A DNA stretch of 64,000 nt, taken from assembly GCF_002813325.1 (NCBI RefSeq), contig NZ_PHUG01000001.1:3410001-3474000 (forward strand). The letters run 5' to 3'. The notes beneath the pieces are model-generated. The model was given only the letters and a program-made list of their open reading frames with translations, did no database searches and was not told where the DNA came from. Below, in pieces: positions 9,906-19,176 of this stretch. This DNA is from Janthinobacterium sp. 64. Its GTDB lineage: Bacteria; Pseudomonadota; Gammaproteobacteria; Burkholderiales; Burkholderiaceae_D. A program made the translations under genes and the position numbers. Numbering within the stretch: the stretch's first letter is position 1; every line of letters starts with the position of its first letter.

Positions 9906-11509
9906 CGCGCGGCCTCCTGCCATTCCAGCGTTTCCCACGACGTGCCGCTGGCTGGCTGCCGCTTGAGCACCATGCGCAGCGGCGGATATTTTTTCAAGGC
10001 GTTCAGGCGCGGCACCAGGTGTTCGTTGGCGGCTGCGCGCAGTACCGGTTCATTATTCGCCGGCAGGGTGTCGAAGGCTTCCAGCTGGATCAGCCGGGCC
10101 AGCGATGCCGGCGCGATCAGGCCGATCGTGCGCGCGCCATCGGGCAGCAGGTCGCTGGCGGCAGGCGCTTGCTTGCGGCGCACGGCCAGCACCTGGTCCA
10201 CCAGCTTGCCATCGGTGGAAAAGACAACGGTATTGCCGGCCACGGCCAGCGCCGGCGTGGACTGGCCCAGCGCCGTGGCGACGCTGCGCTCCCAGCGAAC
10301 GGCGCCATCTTTACCTGTCGTTTTGCGCACGGGGTCCTTGCCGCCGATGGCCGCCTCGAACAGGCTGCCATAGACCGCGTCATCACCGGCCTGCGCACTG
10401 CGCGTGGCGACAAACACCGGTGTATGCAGGCGCGAGTTACCGTACCAGCAGGCGGCGGCCGGCCCTTGCAAGTGTTCGGCCAGCGGCGCCACGGGCGCGG
10501 AGGTCTTGCTGCCCAGGCGCTTCAACACAGGCTGCAGCGCGGCCCAGTCCACCGGCACGCTGAAGCAGGCGCTCGGGTTGTGCGGCAGCTGCGGCCACAG
10601 GGCGCTGCTGTCGTAGCCGCCGTTTTTCAGTTTATCGGCATTGAGCAGCACCTTCGATTGCCAGGCGCCGTGTTGAAAATCGAAGCGCAGCGCCTCTAAG
10701 GCGCCAAACAAGGGCTGGTAGCCGAACGACAGGAAATCGGCCTTGACGGCGATGCTGTGGCCCTCGGGCGCAGCGCCGTCGAGATGGAACTGCGGATGAA
10801 AAACGTTTTGCTTGGCCGGCTCTGGCGCCAGCAGGCTGGCCACGGTTTTCTCGGCCGTGCCATCGCCATGCTTGCCATCGCTGCCGCCATACAGCATGCC
10901 GGGATGGGACAGGATGACCAGGCGCTGGCCGTGCGCGGCAAACAGCAAGGTGCGCTGGTAGGCATAGTTCAGCGCGTAGACGGGCACGCTGTCGCCATCG
11001 ACGCGCAAGCTGCCGGCCACGCGCATCTGCGTATCCTTCAAGGCGATCTTGCCCGCTTCTTCCAGCAAGCGCGTGAGCTGGCTGCGCGACACGGCAATGG
11101 CAAAGTGCTTGAGCGAGCCATCGGCATCGCGCCACAAGGCCACTTCCGCCGGCTGGTCCAGCACCATGCGCAGCAGCTGGTCGCCCCAGCCCAGTTCATG
11201 CTCATAGGCGATGCGGCGCAAACTGCCCTTGAGGCCCAGCCGGTCTTCGCTTTGCTCGTAATAGAACAGGAAATCCTCACGCAGCACGTCGCGCGCCAGC
11301 GGCACCGTCAGCAGGTCGCGCGGCAGGGTCGACAGGCTTTTCGTGCGGACCAGCGCATCGGGCCGGGATAGATCGAGCTTCAGGCCGTTGACCGGCCCCA
11401 TCGCACCCCAGCCAAACGCGCGGTAGCCGATCAGCGCGGCGGCCACCACGGCCACGCCAGCAAGCGCCCCGAGCAGGACTTTTTTAGTGAGTACTTTTTT
11501 CGCCAGCAC
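9902..11509 (-). CDS. yfaA: DUF2138 (YfaA-like) membrane-anchored protein
   Basis: A 535-residue protein with one N-terminal transmembrane helix (about 10-28) after a Lys-rich stretch; the rest probably faces the periplasm. By position and character it corresponds to DUF2138/YfaA, first gene of the yfa cluster. It contains [20 protein letters not shown] and a long region rich in Ala/Leu without recognisable catalytic residues. Start is uncertain. GTG at 11509 has a good AGGGG six bases upstream and is preferred; ATG at 11539 lacks a ribosome binding site. Its stop overlaps the yfaT start. The 136 bases to the radical SAM gene must hold the divergent promoters. Function unknown; probably a membrane partner of the macroglobulin. 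Confidence 0.8.
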   Translation of the reverse strand: MLAKKVLTKKVLLGALAGVAVVAAALIGYRAFGWGAMGPVNGLKLDLSRPDALVRTKSLSTLPRDLLTVPLARDVLREDFLFYYEQSEDRLGLKGSLRRIAYEHELGWGDQLLRMVLDQPAEVALWRDADGSLKHFAIAVSRSQLTRLLEEAGKIALKDTQMRVAGSLRVDGDSVPVYALNYAYQRTLLFAAHGQRLVILSHPGMLYGGSDGKHGDGTAEKTVASLLAPEPAKQNVFHPQFHLDGAAPEGHSIAVKADFLSFGYQPLFGALEALRFDFQHGAWQSKVLLNADKLKNGGYDSSALWPQLPHNPSACFSVPVDWAALQPVLKRLGSKTSAPVAPLAEHLQGPAAACWYGNSRLHTPVFVATRSAQAGDDAVYGSLFEAAIGGKDPVRKTTGKDGAVRWERSVATALGQSTPALAVAGNTVVFSTDGKLVDQVLAVRRKQAPAASDLLPDGARTIGLIAPASLARLIQLEAFDTLPANNEPVLRAAANEHLVPRLNALKKYPPLRMVLKRQPASGTSWETLEWQEAAR

Positions 11510-11610
11510 CGTGTATCCCCTGTTGCCCTGCCGAAGCATTGCCAAGTTAGTAATTATTGACAAATGGTAACATGACATTTGTGGCCGCAGCGCACAGCTG
11601 ACGCGACAGC

Positions 11611-11624
11611 GTAAAATAGCGGTT
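11611..11624 (+). promoter_or_regulatory. Putative -10 element of the radical SAM gene
   Basis: The sequence gtAAAATagcggtt, with a TAAAAT -10-like hexamer (11612-11617), lies 22 bases before the start codon. The same 14 bases recur exactly at 23396-23409 upstream of the Hpt gene. No convincing -35 is visible at either site. Confidence 0.45.
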
Positions 11625-11645
11625 TCGCCGTTTTCATCGCCTCCC

Positions 11646-13154
11646 ATGACCATCCTGCTTTCCACCCTGAACGCCCGCTACACCCACGCCTCGCTGGGAT
11701 TGCGCTATCTGCTGGCCAATATGGGGCCGCTGCAGGCGCAGACGCGGCTGCAGGAATTCGTCATCGGCACGAAAACCACGGAACTGGTCGAGCGCATCCT
11801 CGTCAACAAGCCGCGCATCATCGGTTTTGGCGTATATATCTGGAACGTCGAGGAAACGACGAAACTGGTGGCCATGCTCAAGCGCGTGGCGCCCGAGGTC
11901 ATCATCGTGCTGGGCGGGCCGGAAGTGTCGCACGAGGCGGGCGAGCAGGAAATCGTCAAGCTGGCCGATTACCTGATCACGGGCTGGGGCGACGTCACCT
12001 TCCCCAGGCTGTGCGGCGAGATCCTCAACGGGCCGAAGCCGCTGATGAAGATCCACGCGGGCGTGCAAGCGCCGCTGGCGGAACTGCAGCTGCCCTACTC
12101 CTTGTATACAGACGATGATATCCGCCACCGCACGATTTACGTGGAAGCGTCGCGCGGCTGCCCGTTCAAGTGCGAGTTTTGCCTGTCGGCGCTGGACAAG
12201 ACGGCCTGGCCCTTCGCGCTGGAGAACTTCCTGGCCGAGATGGAATCGCTGCATGCGCGCGGCGCGCGCCTGTTCAAGTTCGTCGACCGCACGTTTAATC
12301 TGAACATCAAGACCAGCCTGAAGATCATGCAGTTCTTTCTGGACAAGATCGAGGCGAATCCGGACGATCCGATCTATGCCCACTTCGAACTGGTGCCAGA
12401 CCACTTGCCCGACGCCTTGAAAGAAGGCATCAGCAAGTTCCCGCCCGGCGCGCTGCAATTCGAGATCGGCATCCAGAGCTTCAATCCGGACGTGCAATCG
12501 CTGGTCAGCCGCAAGCAGGACAATCAAAAGGCGGCCGACAACATCCGCTGGCTGTGCGAAGAATCGAACGCCCACTTGCACGTGGACTTGATCGCCGGCT
12601 TGCCGGGCGAGGATGAAGCGAGTTTCGCGGCCGGCTTCAACAAGCTGGTGGCCTTGAAACCGCATGAAATCCAGTTCGGCATATTAAAACGGCTGCGCGG
12701 CACGCCCATCATCCGCCACACGGAAAACTATGGCATGGTGTTCGACCCGCACCCGCCGTACACCATCCTGGCGAATAAACAGCTCGATTTCATGAGCATG
12801 CAGCGCCTCGTACGCTTCGCCCGCTACTGGGACCTGGTGGCCAACTCGGGCCGCTTCGCCAATACGGTGCAATGGATGCTGGGCGATGCGCCGTTTGAAA
12901 ACTTCATGGACTTTTCGAACTGGCTCTACGCCCATACGGACGCCACCCACCGCATCGCCATGGAGCGCCTGGCCAAGCTGGTGGCGCAATGGCTGCAGAC
13001 GCGCGGCATGAGCGCGGTCGAGGCCAACGCCCTCGTGGCCAGCGACTATGCGGGTGGCGCGCAAGCGGCAAACCACGCCAAAACCAGCGACCAGCCGAAG
13101 GCGCGCCTGGAGGCGGCGATACCGCAGCGGCAGGCGCGCCACCTGGCTTCCTGA
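11646..13154 (+). CDS. B12-binding-domain radical SAM protein (DUF4080-like)
   Basis: A 502-residue cytoplasmic enzyme. Residues 1-140 form a Rossmann-like cobalamin-binding domain, with FGVYIWNVEE and VLGGPEVSHEAGE. The radical SAM core begins with CPFKCEFC, giving C172, C176 and C179 for the 4Fe-4S cluster that cleaves S-adenosylmethionine. The layout fits the widespread B12-binding radical SAM family whose C-terminus is DUF4080 in many bacteria. Class members do radical chemistry such as methylation or ring rearrangement, but the substrate of this branch is unknown. It is transcribed divergently from the yfa operon and stands alone. The C-terminal 30 residues are polar and probably disordered. 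Confidence 0.88.
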   Translation: MTILLSTLNARYTHASLGLRYLLANMGPLQAQTRLQEFVIGTKTTELVERILVNKPRIIGFGVYIWNVEETTKLVAMLKRVAPEVIIVLGGPEVSHEAGEQEIVKLADYLITGWGDVTFPRLCGEILNGPKPLMKIHAGVQAPLAELQLPYSLYTDDDIRHRTIYVEASRGCPFKCEFCLSALDKTAWPFALENFLAEMESLHARGARLFKFVDRTFNLNIKTSLKIMQFFLDKIEANPDDPIYAHFELVPDHLPDALKEGISKFPPGALQFEIGIQSFNPDVQSLVSRKQDNQKAADNIRWLCEESNAHLHVDLIAGLPGEDEASFAAGFNKLVALKPHEIQFGILKRLRGTPIIRHTENYGMVFDPHPPYTILANKQLDFMSMQRLVRFARYWDLVANSGRFANTVQWMLGDAPFENFMDFSNWLYAHTDATHRIAMERLAKLVAQWLQTRGMSAVEANALVASDYAGGAQAANHAKTSDQPKARLEAAIPQRQARHLAS

Positions 13155-13211
13155 AAGCGTGACGATTGAACAGCGGTGGCGGTCTGCGCCATTCTCCCTT
13201 AAACTGGCACG

Positions 13212-14345
13212 ATGCCGACTGTACAATCGCCGAAACTGACCCTCTCCCAGACCAGCTCCCAACAGGGAGCCCTTGTCACTGCCAGCGGCACCTGGCAGGT
13301 GCACGCGCTGGCGCATGACAATGCCATCAAGGCCATCGATGCCCAGCTCAAGCCCTTGCAGGGCGACACCAAGGCGCAATGGGACCTGTCGGCCATCGAC
13401 AGCATGGACCATATCGGCGCCCAGCTGTTCTGGAATGCCTGGGGCAAGCAGCGCCCGGCGCAGCTGACGCTGGCGCCGTCGCAGGAAGAGTTTTTCCGGC
13501 GCATCGAAGAAACGGGGCCGCTGACAACGCCGCCCTCGCGCGCCAACCGCCTCACGCCCGTGATGAAGCTGGGCATGGCCATCCTGCTGTTTTTCGAGCA
13601 TTTGAAGGGCTTTATTGCCTTGGTCGGCCAGGTCACGCAGGATATCGGCCGCTTCGCGCGCCACCCGATGCGCGGACCGTGGCGTGAAATTTCCGCCAAT
13701 ATCTTCCATGCGGGCTTCCAGGCGCTGGGCATCACGGCCCTGGTCGGCTTTCTGATCGGCGTGGTGCTGTCCTATCTGTCGGCGCAGCAGCTGCGCGCCT
13801 TTGGCGGCGATATCTATCTGGTCAACCTGCTGGGCATGAGCGTCATCCGCGAACTGGGGCCGTTATTGGCGGCCATCCTGGTGGCTGGCCGCTCGGGTTC
13901 GTCCATCACGGCCCAGCTGGGCGTCATGCGCGTCACGGAAGAGCTCGACGCCATGCTGGTGATGGGCATTTCGCACGGTTTCCGCCTGATCATGCCGAAA
14001 GTGCTGGCCCTGGCCATTTCCATGCCCCTGCTCGTCATCTGGACGGATACGGCCGCGCTGATCGGCGGCATGGTGGCGGCCAAGGTGGAACTGAATCTGT
14101 CGGCGCGCTATTTCATCCAAAAGCTGCCGGACGCCGTGCCGCTGGCCAACTACATGATCGGCCTGGGCAAGGGCGTGATTTTCGGCATGCTGATCGCGCT
14201 CGTTTCGTGCCACTTCGGCCTGCGCATCAAGGCCAACACGGAAAGCCTGGGGCACGGCACCACCACCGCCGTCGTCACGGCCATCACCGTAGTGATCCTG
14301 GCCGACGCCGTGTTCGCCATCGTCTTCAATGGAGTGGGATATTGA
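13212..14345 (+). CDS. MlaE-family lipid ABC transporter permease with N-terminal STAS domain
   Basis: A 377-residue inner-membrane permease. The first ~110 residues read as a STAS/MlaB-like domain (DNAIKAIDAQL, WDLSAIDSMDHIGAQLFW), fused to a MlaE permease with about five hydrophobic segments, including the conserved GMSVIRELGPLLAAILVAGRSGSSI region. MlaE permeases with MlaF ATPases and MCE proteins move phospholipids between the inner and outer membranes. The stop overlaps the next gene's start (TGATG). The fused STAS domain would replace a separate MlaB. No mlaC-like gene follows, so this is a Mla/Pqi/Mce-type system rather than canonical mlaFEDCB. Confidence 0.92.
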   Translation: MPTVQSPKLTLSQTSSQQGALVTASGTWQVHALAHDNAIKAIDAQLKPLQGDTKAQWDLSAIDSMDHIGAQLFWNAWGKQRPAQLTLAPSQEEFFRRIEETGPLTTPPSRANRLTPVMKLGMAILLFFEHLKGFIALVGQVTQDIGRFARHPMRGPWREISANIFHAGFQALGITALVGFLIGVVLSYLSAQQLRAFGGDIYLVNLLGMSVIRELGPLLAAILVAGRSGSSITAQLGVMRVTEELDAMLVMGISHGFRLIMPKVLALAISMPLLVIWTDTAALIGGMVAAKVELNLSARYFIQKLPDAVPLANYMIGLGKGVIFGMLIALVSCHFGLRIKANTESLGHGTTTAVVTAITVVILADAVFAIVFNGVGY

Positions 14346-15247
14346 TGGCGGACAACGATAACGCTTGCAAGGTGAGCGAGGGCACCGAGGGCCGCTTCAA
14401 CCTGCACGGCAGCGCGCCCGTGGTGGAAATCACCAATCTGTGGACCAAGTTCGGCCGCACCGTCGTGCACCAGGACTTGAACCTGGAAATCGAACGGGGA
14501 GAGATCCTGTCCATCGTGGGCGGCTCCGGCACGGGCAAGACGGTGTTGCTGCGCCAGATGCTGGGCCTGGAACATCCGGCGCGCGGCTGCGTCAAAGTGT
14601 TTGGCGAAGATATCAACAAGGCAAGTTCTGACCAGTTGCAGCAATTGCGCAACCACTGGGGCATGCTGTTCCAGCAAGGCGCCCTGTATTCGGCCCTGAC
14701 CGTGTTCGACAACGTGGCGCAACCGATGCGCGAATTGCGCGTGCTGCCCGAGGCGCTGGTACACGACGCGGTACTGTTAAAAATGAACATGGTGGGACTG
14801 GGCCCGGAACATGCGCTGAAAATGCCATCGGACTTGTCAGGCGGCATGATCAAGCGCGTGGCCCTGGCGCGCGCCCTGGCGCTGGAACCGAAGCTGTTGT
14901 TCCTCGACGAACCGACGGCGGGCCTGGACCCGGACCTGTCGGAAAGTTTTGTTGCCCTGATCCAGTCGCTGCACCGCGAGCTGGGCTTGACGGTGGTGAT
15001 GGTCACGCATGACCTCGACACTTTGTTCGCCCTGTCCACGCGCATCGCCGTGCTGGCGGAAAAACACGTGATCGCCATCGGCCCCACGCGCGAGGTGATC
15101 GAAGTCGACCACCCATTCATCAAGCAATTTTTCCTCGGCGACCGCGGCAAGCGCGCACTGGCCGTCCTCGATGAAAAACAGGCGGCGGCAGGCAAGGCGG
15201 CGCAGCCAGGCGACGATGCCGGCACAGACAAGAAAGCGGAGAAGTAA
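14345..15247 (+). CDS. MlaF-like ABC transporter ATP-binding protein
   Basis: A 300-residue ABC ATPase. Walker A is GGSGTGKT (59-66), the signature is LSGGM, and Walker B is LLFLDEPTAGLDP, followed by the H-loop VTHDLD. The QEAL-to-MCE operon layout marks it as the ATPase of a lipid-transport complex. The frame is open 46 codons upstream inside the permease gene; the ATG at 14345, overlapping the permease stop, gives the conventional N-terminus. The C-terminal tail after DHPFIKQFFLG, shared with MlaF-type ATPases, is Lys- and Ala-rich. It should act at the cytoplasmic face with the upstream permease. Confidence 0.93.
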   Translation: MADNDNACKVSEGTEGRFNLHGSAPVVEITNLWTKFGRTVVHQDLNLEIERGEILSIVGGSGTGKTVLLRQMLGLEHPARGCVKVFGEDINKASSDQLQQLRNHWGMLFQQGALYSALTVFDNVAQPMRELRVLPEALVHDAVLLKMNMVGLGPEHALKMPSDLSGGMIKRVALARALALEPKLLFLDEPTAGLDPDLSESFVALIQSLHRELGLTVVMVTHDLDTLFALSTRIAVLAEKHVIAIGPTREVIEVDHPFIKQFFLGDRGKRALAVLDEKQAAAGKAAQPGDDAGTDKKAEK

Positions 15248-16206
15248 TGGAAAACAGATCACATGCCCTGATGACGGGATTTTTTACACTCACCCTGCTG
15301 GTGGCCGCGATTCTGTTCGGCGTCTGGTTCAACCGCGACCGAGTGGAGCGCGTCCCCTACCTGCTCGCCACCACCCTGTCCGTACCGGGCCTGAACCCGC
15401 AGGCGACCGTGCGCTACCGGGGCCTGGAAGTGGGCAAGGTCGACGCCATCGATTTCGACACGCAAAAGGCGGGGCAAATCCTCGTGCACATCAGCGTGGC
15501 GCCCGATACCCCCGTCACCAATACCACTTTTGCCACCCTCGGCTACCAGGGCGTGACGGGCATCGCCTATATCCAGCTCGACGACGAACACGTGGGTTCC
15601 AAACTGCTGGGCACCAGCAAGGACAAGCCCTCGCTGATTCCCCTGCGCGCGGGCTTGCTCGACCAGCTGGAAAAGCGGGGCAAGCGCATCCTCGACCAGG
15701 CCGAGCAAATCACCAACAAGGTCAACAATCTGCTCAGCCCCGACAACCAGGCCGCCATGCTGGGCGCCTTCACGGAAGTGGGCAAGGCGGCAAAAGCCTT
15801 CGGCGCCATTCCACAGCAGCTGGAGCCCACCCTGACGCAATTGCCGCAACTGACGGAACAGACGCGGCAAACCTTGACGGCCGTCAGCACGGCCAGCAAG
15901 AACGTGTCGGACTTGACGGCCACGTGGAAAAAGCTGGGCAACGACATCCAGGCACCGGGCGGCGTGCTCGACAAGGTCAATGGCACGGTCGACCGGGTCG
16001 GCACTTCCGTGGAAACGGTGGCCAATGGCGTATCGCTGGAAGTCTTGCCACAGGTAATCGAGCTGAGCGGCGAAGCGCGTTCCTCGATGCGCGCCCTGAA
16101 AACCACCATGAGCACGCTCAATGAACAGCCGCAGAGCATCTTGTTCGGCGCCCCAGACATCCCGCCCGGCCCGGGCGAGCCCGGTTTTTCGGCACCGGGC
16201 AAATAA
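15247..16206 (+). CDS. MCE (MlaD-like) domain protein
   Basis: A 319-residue protein with one N-terminal transmembrane helix (about 9-27) followed by an MCE domain, visible in PGLNPQATVRYRGLEVGKVDAI and GYQGVTGIAYIQLDD. The remainder is a long amphipathic helical region with coiled-coil character. MCE proteins form hexameric rings in the periplasm that carry lipids between membranes. It overlaps the ATPase gene by one base (TAATG) and is followed after 12 bases by the lipoprotein gene, as in other MCE operons. Confidence 0.92.
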   Translation: MENRSHALMTGFFTLTLLVAAILFGVWFNRDRVERVPYLLATTLSVPGLNPQATVRYRGLEVGKVDAIDFDTQKAGQILVHISVAPDTPVTNTTFATLGYQGVTGIAYIQLDDEHVGSKLLGTSKDKPSLIPLRAGLLDQLEKRGKRILDQAEQITNKVNNLLSPDNQAAMLGAFTEVGKAAKAFGAIPQQLEPTLTQLPQLTEQTRQTLTAVSTASKNVSDLTATWKKLGNDIQAPGGVLDKVNGTVDRVGTSVETVANGVSLEVLPQVIELSGEARSSMRALKTTMSTLNEQPQSILFGAPDIPPGPGEPGFSAPGK

Positions 16207-16218
16207 GGAGAACACCGC

Positions 16219-16833
16219 ATGCCTATCCCACGCCATCTCAGCGCACTGATCCTGGCCGCCGCCTTCCTGCTGGGCGGCTGCGCCAGCCGCGGCCCCGTGC
16301 CCACGTTTTACGATTTCGGCCCGGCCGCGCCGCTGGCGGCCGTGCAACCGGCGGCGCCAGCCGTGCCCGTGCTGGTGATCGCCGACGCCAACGGTCCATC
16401 CTGGCTCGACAGCCAGCGCATGTATTACCGTCTGCTGTACGCCGACGCGCAGCAGTCGCGCCCGTACGCCTACAACCGCTGGAACACGCCGCCGCTGCAG
16501 CTATTAAGCCAGCGCCTGAAAACGCGCGTGGCGCAAAGCGGCGTGAAAGTGCTGTCAACCACGGATGCGGCCGCCGGCATGCCCCTGCTGCGCATCGACG
16601 TCGATGATTTCTCGCAAAACTTTGATACGCAGACGCACAGCAGCGGCCATGTGTCGCTGCGCGCCTCGGTCTTTCGCGGCCACCGCCTGATCGACCAGAA
16701 AACCTTCAGCCGCAGCGGACCGGCCGGCAGCGCCGACGCGCAAGGGGGCGCGCAGGCGCTGGCGGCGGCCTCGGATGCCATCGCCGCCGACCTGCTGACC
16801 TGGCTGGGCACGCTGAATATCCCGAAAGAATGA
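16219..16833 (+). CDS. PqiC/ABC-type transport auxiliary lipoprotein
   Basis: A 204-residue lipoprotein. The lipobox LLGGC places the acylated Cys at position 21, right after a hydrophobic signal peptide, so the protein is membrane anchored, probably in the outer membrane. The YDFGP start of the mature part, RMYYRLLYADAQQSRPYAYNRW and the central LRIDVDDFSQNFD fit the auxiliary lipoprotein family that includes PqiC. It accompanies MCE-type lipid transporters and probably docks the MCE bridge to the outer membrane. An AAGGAG lies 13 bases upstream. Its stop overlaps the VanZ-like start. Confidence 0.88.
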   Translation: MPIPRHLSALILAAAFLLGGCASRGPVPTFYDFGPAAPLAAVQPAAPAVPVLVIADANGPSWLDSQRMYYRLLYADAQQSRPYAYNRWNTPPLQLLSQRLKTRVAQSGVKVLSTTDAAAGMPLLRIDVDDFSQNFDTQTHSSGHVSLRASVFRGHRLIDQKTFSRSGPAGSADAQGGAQALAAASDAIAADLLTWLGTLNIPKE

Positions 16834-18017
16834 CCGACCCCGCATCCCCAGCCAGCCCGGCGGCGCCGCTGCCGCCCGTCCGTTCCTCGCCCGTGTCGCG
16901 CGCGACCCTGCTCGCCTACGTCTTCCTGATCGTGTACGCCAGCTGGTTCCCATTCACGGGCTGGCACAGCAATGGCCTGTCGCCGCTGACTTTCCTGGAA
17001 AACACGCGCATGCCCCGTTACTGGACGGGCTTCGACGTGGGCATCAACGTCGTCGGCTACATCCCGCTGGGCGCGCTGATCGTGTATTCGCTGTTTCCAA
17101 GAATCACGGGTTTCTTTGCCGTCATCGTTGCCAGCCTGTGCGGTATGCTGATTTCGGGCAGCATGGAAGCCGTGCAAACCTATTTGCCCAGCCGCGTCTC
17201 GTCGAACCTGGACTTTTATACGAATGCGGCCGGCTGCTGCATCGGTTCCCTCATCGGCGCCCTGACGGCGCGCAAGCTGCTTGATCACAGCCATTTGTAC
17301 CGCTTGCGCCAGCGCTGGTTTGCCCAGCACGCCAGCCAGGGCCTGGTACTGGTGGCGCTGTGGCCGCTGGCGCAGATCTATCCGCAAGGCTATCTGTTCG
17401 GCCTGGGCCAGTTGCTGCCCATCCTGTCGGACTGGGCCTCCAGCCTGATGGGCATGGACATCGACCTGGCCACGTATCTGCGTCCCGACGTGGTCTTAAC
17501 GGTAGAGCAATATTGGCTTTCGGAAACCATCATCACGGCCTGCGGCATGACGGGCGCCGTGCTCACATTGCTGTGCCTGCTGCGCCGCGCCGCGCCGCGT
17601 GCCATCCTGATGCTGGCCCTCATCGCCGCCGCCTTGATCGTGCGTTCGATGGCCAGCGCGCTGCTGTTTTCGCCGCAAAACGCCTTCGTCTGGATCACGC
17701 CGGGCGCCCAGGGCGGCTTTTTGATCGGCCTGATCATGCTGGGCGGCCTGGCGTTCGCGCCGCATGTGGCGCAGCGCCGCATCGCGGCCGCCACCTTGCT
17801 GCTGAGCCTGGTGATGGTAAATACGACGCCGATCAACCCGTACTTCATGTCCACCTTGCAAGGCTGGGTACAAGGCAAGTTCCTGAACTTCAATGGCGCG
17901 GCGCAATTTCTCGCCTTGCTGTGGCCCTTCATGGCCCTGTGGTTCCTGTGCCTGCCCTCGCACCGCCTGAACCGGCAGGATGACGCGCAGCGCCAGCGTC
18001 GCGAAGACCACCCATAA
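16830..18017 (+). CDS. VanZ-like integral membrane protein
   Basis: A 395-residue protein with a Pro/Ala-rich cytoplasmic N-terminus, then about ten hydrophobic segments. The first membrane part contains YVFLIVYASWFPFTGW, FDVGINVVGYIPLGALI and SGSMEAVQTYLPSRVSSNLDFYTNAAG, the hallmark pattern of the VanZ-like family. VanZ itself gives low-level teicoplanin resistance by an unknown mechanism; other members are of unknown role. Coupling to the lipoprotein gene (ATGA overlap) places it at the end of the lipid-transport operon, suggesting an envelope role, which is inference. The second half, with further membrane helices, is longer than in short VanZ proteins. Confidence 0.85.
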   Translation: MTDPASPASPAAPLPPVRSSPVSRATLLAYVFLIVYASWFPFTGWHSNGLSPLTFLENTRMPRYWTGFDVGINVVGYIPLGALIVYSLFPRITGFFAVIVASLCGMLISGSMEAVQTYLPSRVSSNLDFYTNAAGCCIGSLIGALTARKLLDHSHLYRLRQRWFAQHASQGLVLVALWPLAQIYPQGYLFGLGQLLPILSDWASSLMGMDIDLATYLRPDVVLTVEQYWLSETIITACGMTGAVLTLLCLLRRAAPRAILMLALIAAALIVRSMASALLFSPQNAFVWITPGAQGGFLIGLIMLGGLAFAPHVAQRRIAAATLLLSLVMVNTTPINPYFMSTLQGWVQGKFLNFNGAAQFLALLWPFMALWFLCLPSHRLNRQDDAQRQRREDHP

Positions 18018-18057
18018 GCGTTATCATGGCGCATTGATGATTCAGCAGGAGCATAGT

Positions 18058-18375
18058 ATGAGCGACGCACCGTATTTTGAACGCCACGTTTTTTTCTGCA
18101 TGAACAAACGTGAAGACGGCCGCAACAGTTGCGGCGACCATGGCGCGGAAGCGGCGCAAAAGCATTGCAAGCGCCGCATCAAGGAACTCGACATGAATGG
18201 CGCGGGCAAGATCCGCATCAACCAGGCCGGCTGCATGGACCGCTGCGAGGAAGGCCCGCTGCTGGTCATCTATCCGGAAGCGACCTGGTACACCTATGTC
18301 GACACCAGCGATATCGACGAGATCATCGATACGCACCTGGTGGGCGGCAAGATCGTCGAACGCCTGAAGATTTAA
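18058..18375 (+). CDS. Thioredoxin-like [2Fe-2S] ferredoxin
   Basis: A 105-residue cytoplasmic protein. Cysteines at 14, 25, 59 and 63 (C-x10-C then C-x3-C) match the thioredoxin-fold 2Fe-2S ferredoxin family seen in many proteobacteria, including the GCMDRCEEGP block. C37 is additional. The frame is open 26 codons upstream into the VanZ gene, but the ATG at 18058 has AGGAG seven bases upstream and gives the normal length. The partner enzyme cannot be told from context. Confidence 0.9.
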   Translation: MSDAPYFERHVFFCMNKREDGRNSCGDHGAEAAQKHCKRRIKELDMNGAGKIRINQAGCMDRCEEGPLLVIYPEATWYTYVDTSDIDEIIDTHLVGGKIVERLKI

Positions 18376-18401
18376 TGCCAATTTAAGAGATAGCCACCAG
18401 T

Positions 18402-19064
18402 ATGAGCATCATGAACAGAAACTCGGAAAAATTTACCCTCGCCGGCCATGCAGGCAGCATGGAAGGCTTGCTCGATTTCCCGGCAGACACCCCGCGCGGC
18501 ATCGCCCTCGTTGCCCATCCGCATCCGCTGTACGGCGGCACGATGGATAACAAGGTCACGCAAACCCTGGCGCGCGCGTTTGTCGCCCTCGGTTACGTGG
18601 TGGCGCGCATCAACTTCCGCGGCGTCGGCGCCTCGGAAGGCGTACACGACCATGGCGCGGGCGAGACGGACGACATGCAGTTGCTGTATCAACACATGGT
18701 CGGCCTGTACCCGGGCTTGCCCGTAGCCTTGTCCGGTTTCTCGTTCGGCACCTTCGTGCAGTCGAAACTGCAGGAACGCCTGGCCGCGGCCGGCACGCCC
18801 GTCGAGCGCTTGGCGCTGATCGGCAGCGCGGCCGGCAAATGGGCCATGGCCGACATTCCGGCCGACACCATCTTGATCCACGGCGAACTGGACGACACGA
18901 TCCCCCTGTCCGCCGTCTTCGACTGGGCCCGTCCACAAGACATACCCGTGATCGTGATCCCCGGCGCCGACCACTTTTTCCACCGCAAGCTCAATCACAT
19001 CAAGAACCTCGTGATTGCGCTGTGGCATGGTGACAAACCCGCAATAGCAGCAGATGATCATTGA
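18402..19064 (+). CDS. Alpha/beta hydrolase
   Basis: A 220-residue cytoplasmic hydrolase. It has the nucleophile elbow GFSFG with S114, an HPHPLYGGTMDNKV stretch near the oxyanion region, GELDD as the likely acid region and GADHFFH carrying the catalytic His. This matches a common family of small serine hydrolases annotated as alpha/beta hydrolases or acyl-CoA-like esterases. It follows the ferredoxin gene by 26 bases in the same direction and may be cotranscribed. The substrate is unknown. Confidence 0.88.
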   Translation: MSIMNRNSEKFTLAGHAGSMEGLLDFPADTPRGIALVAHPHPLYGGTMDNKVTQTLARAFVALGYVVARINFRGVGASEGVHDHGAGETDDMQLLYQHMVGLYPGLPVALSGFSFGTFVQSKLQERLAAAGTPVERLALIGSAAGKWAMADIPADTILIHGELDDTIPLSAVFDWARPQDIPVIVIPGADHFFHRKLNHIKNLVIALWHGDKPAIAADDH

Positions 19065-19092
19065 AGTGTGGGCTTACTAGCGCCTCCACGGC

Positions 19093-19098
19093 TATAAT
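19093..19098 (+). promoter_or_regulatory. -10 element upstream of dacC
   Basis: A perfect TATAAT sits 78 bases before the carboxypeptidase start codon, after the hydrolase stop. No convincing -35 hexamer is present at 16-18 bases spacing, so this is a partial promoter call. Confidence 0.5.
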
Positions 19099-19176
19099 TG
19101 ATCCGTTTTTCCACGCGGCCATGCAAGCAGCAACAGCATGGCCCTCAGCCTTCATCTTTTTCGCAGACCAGCCTCC

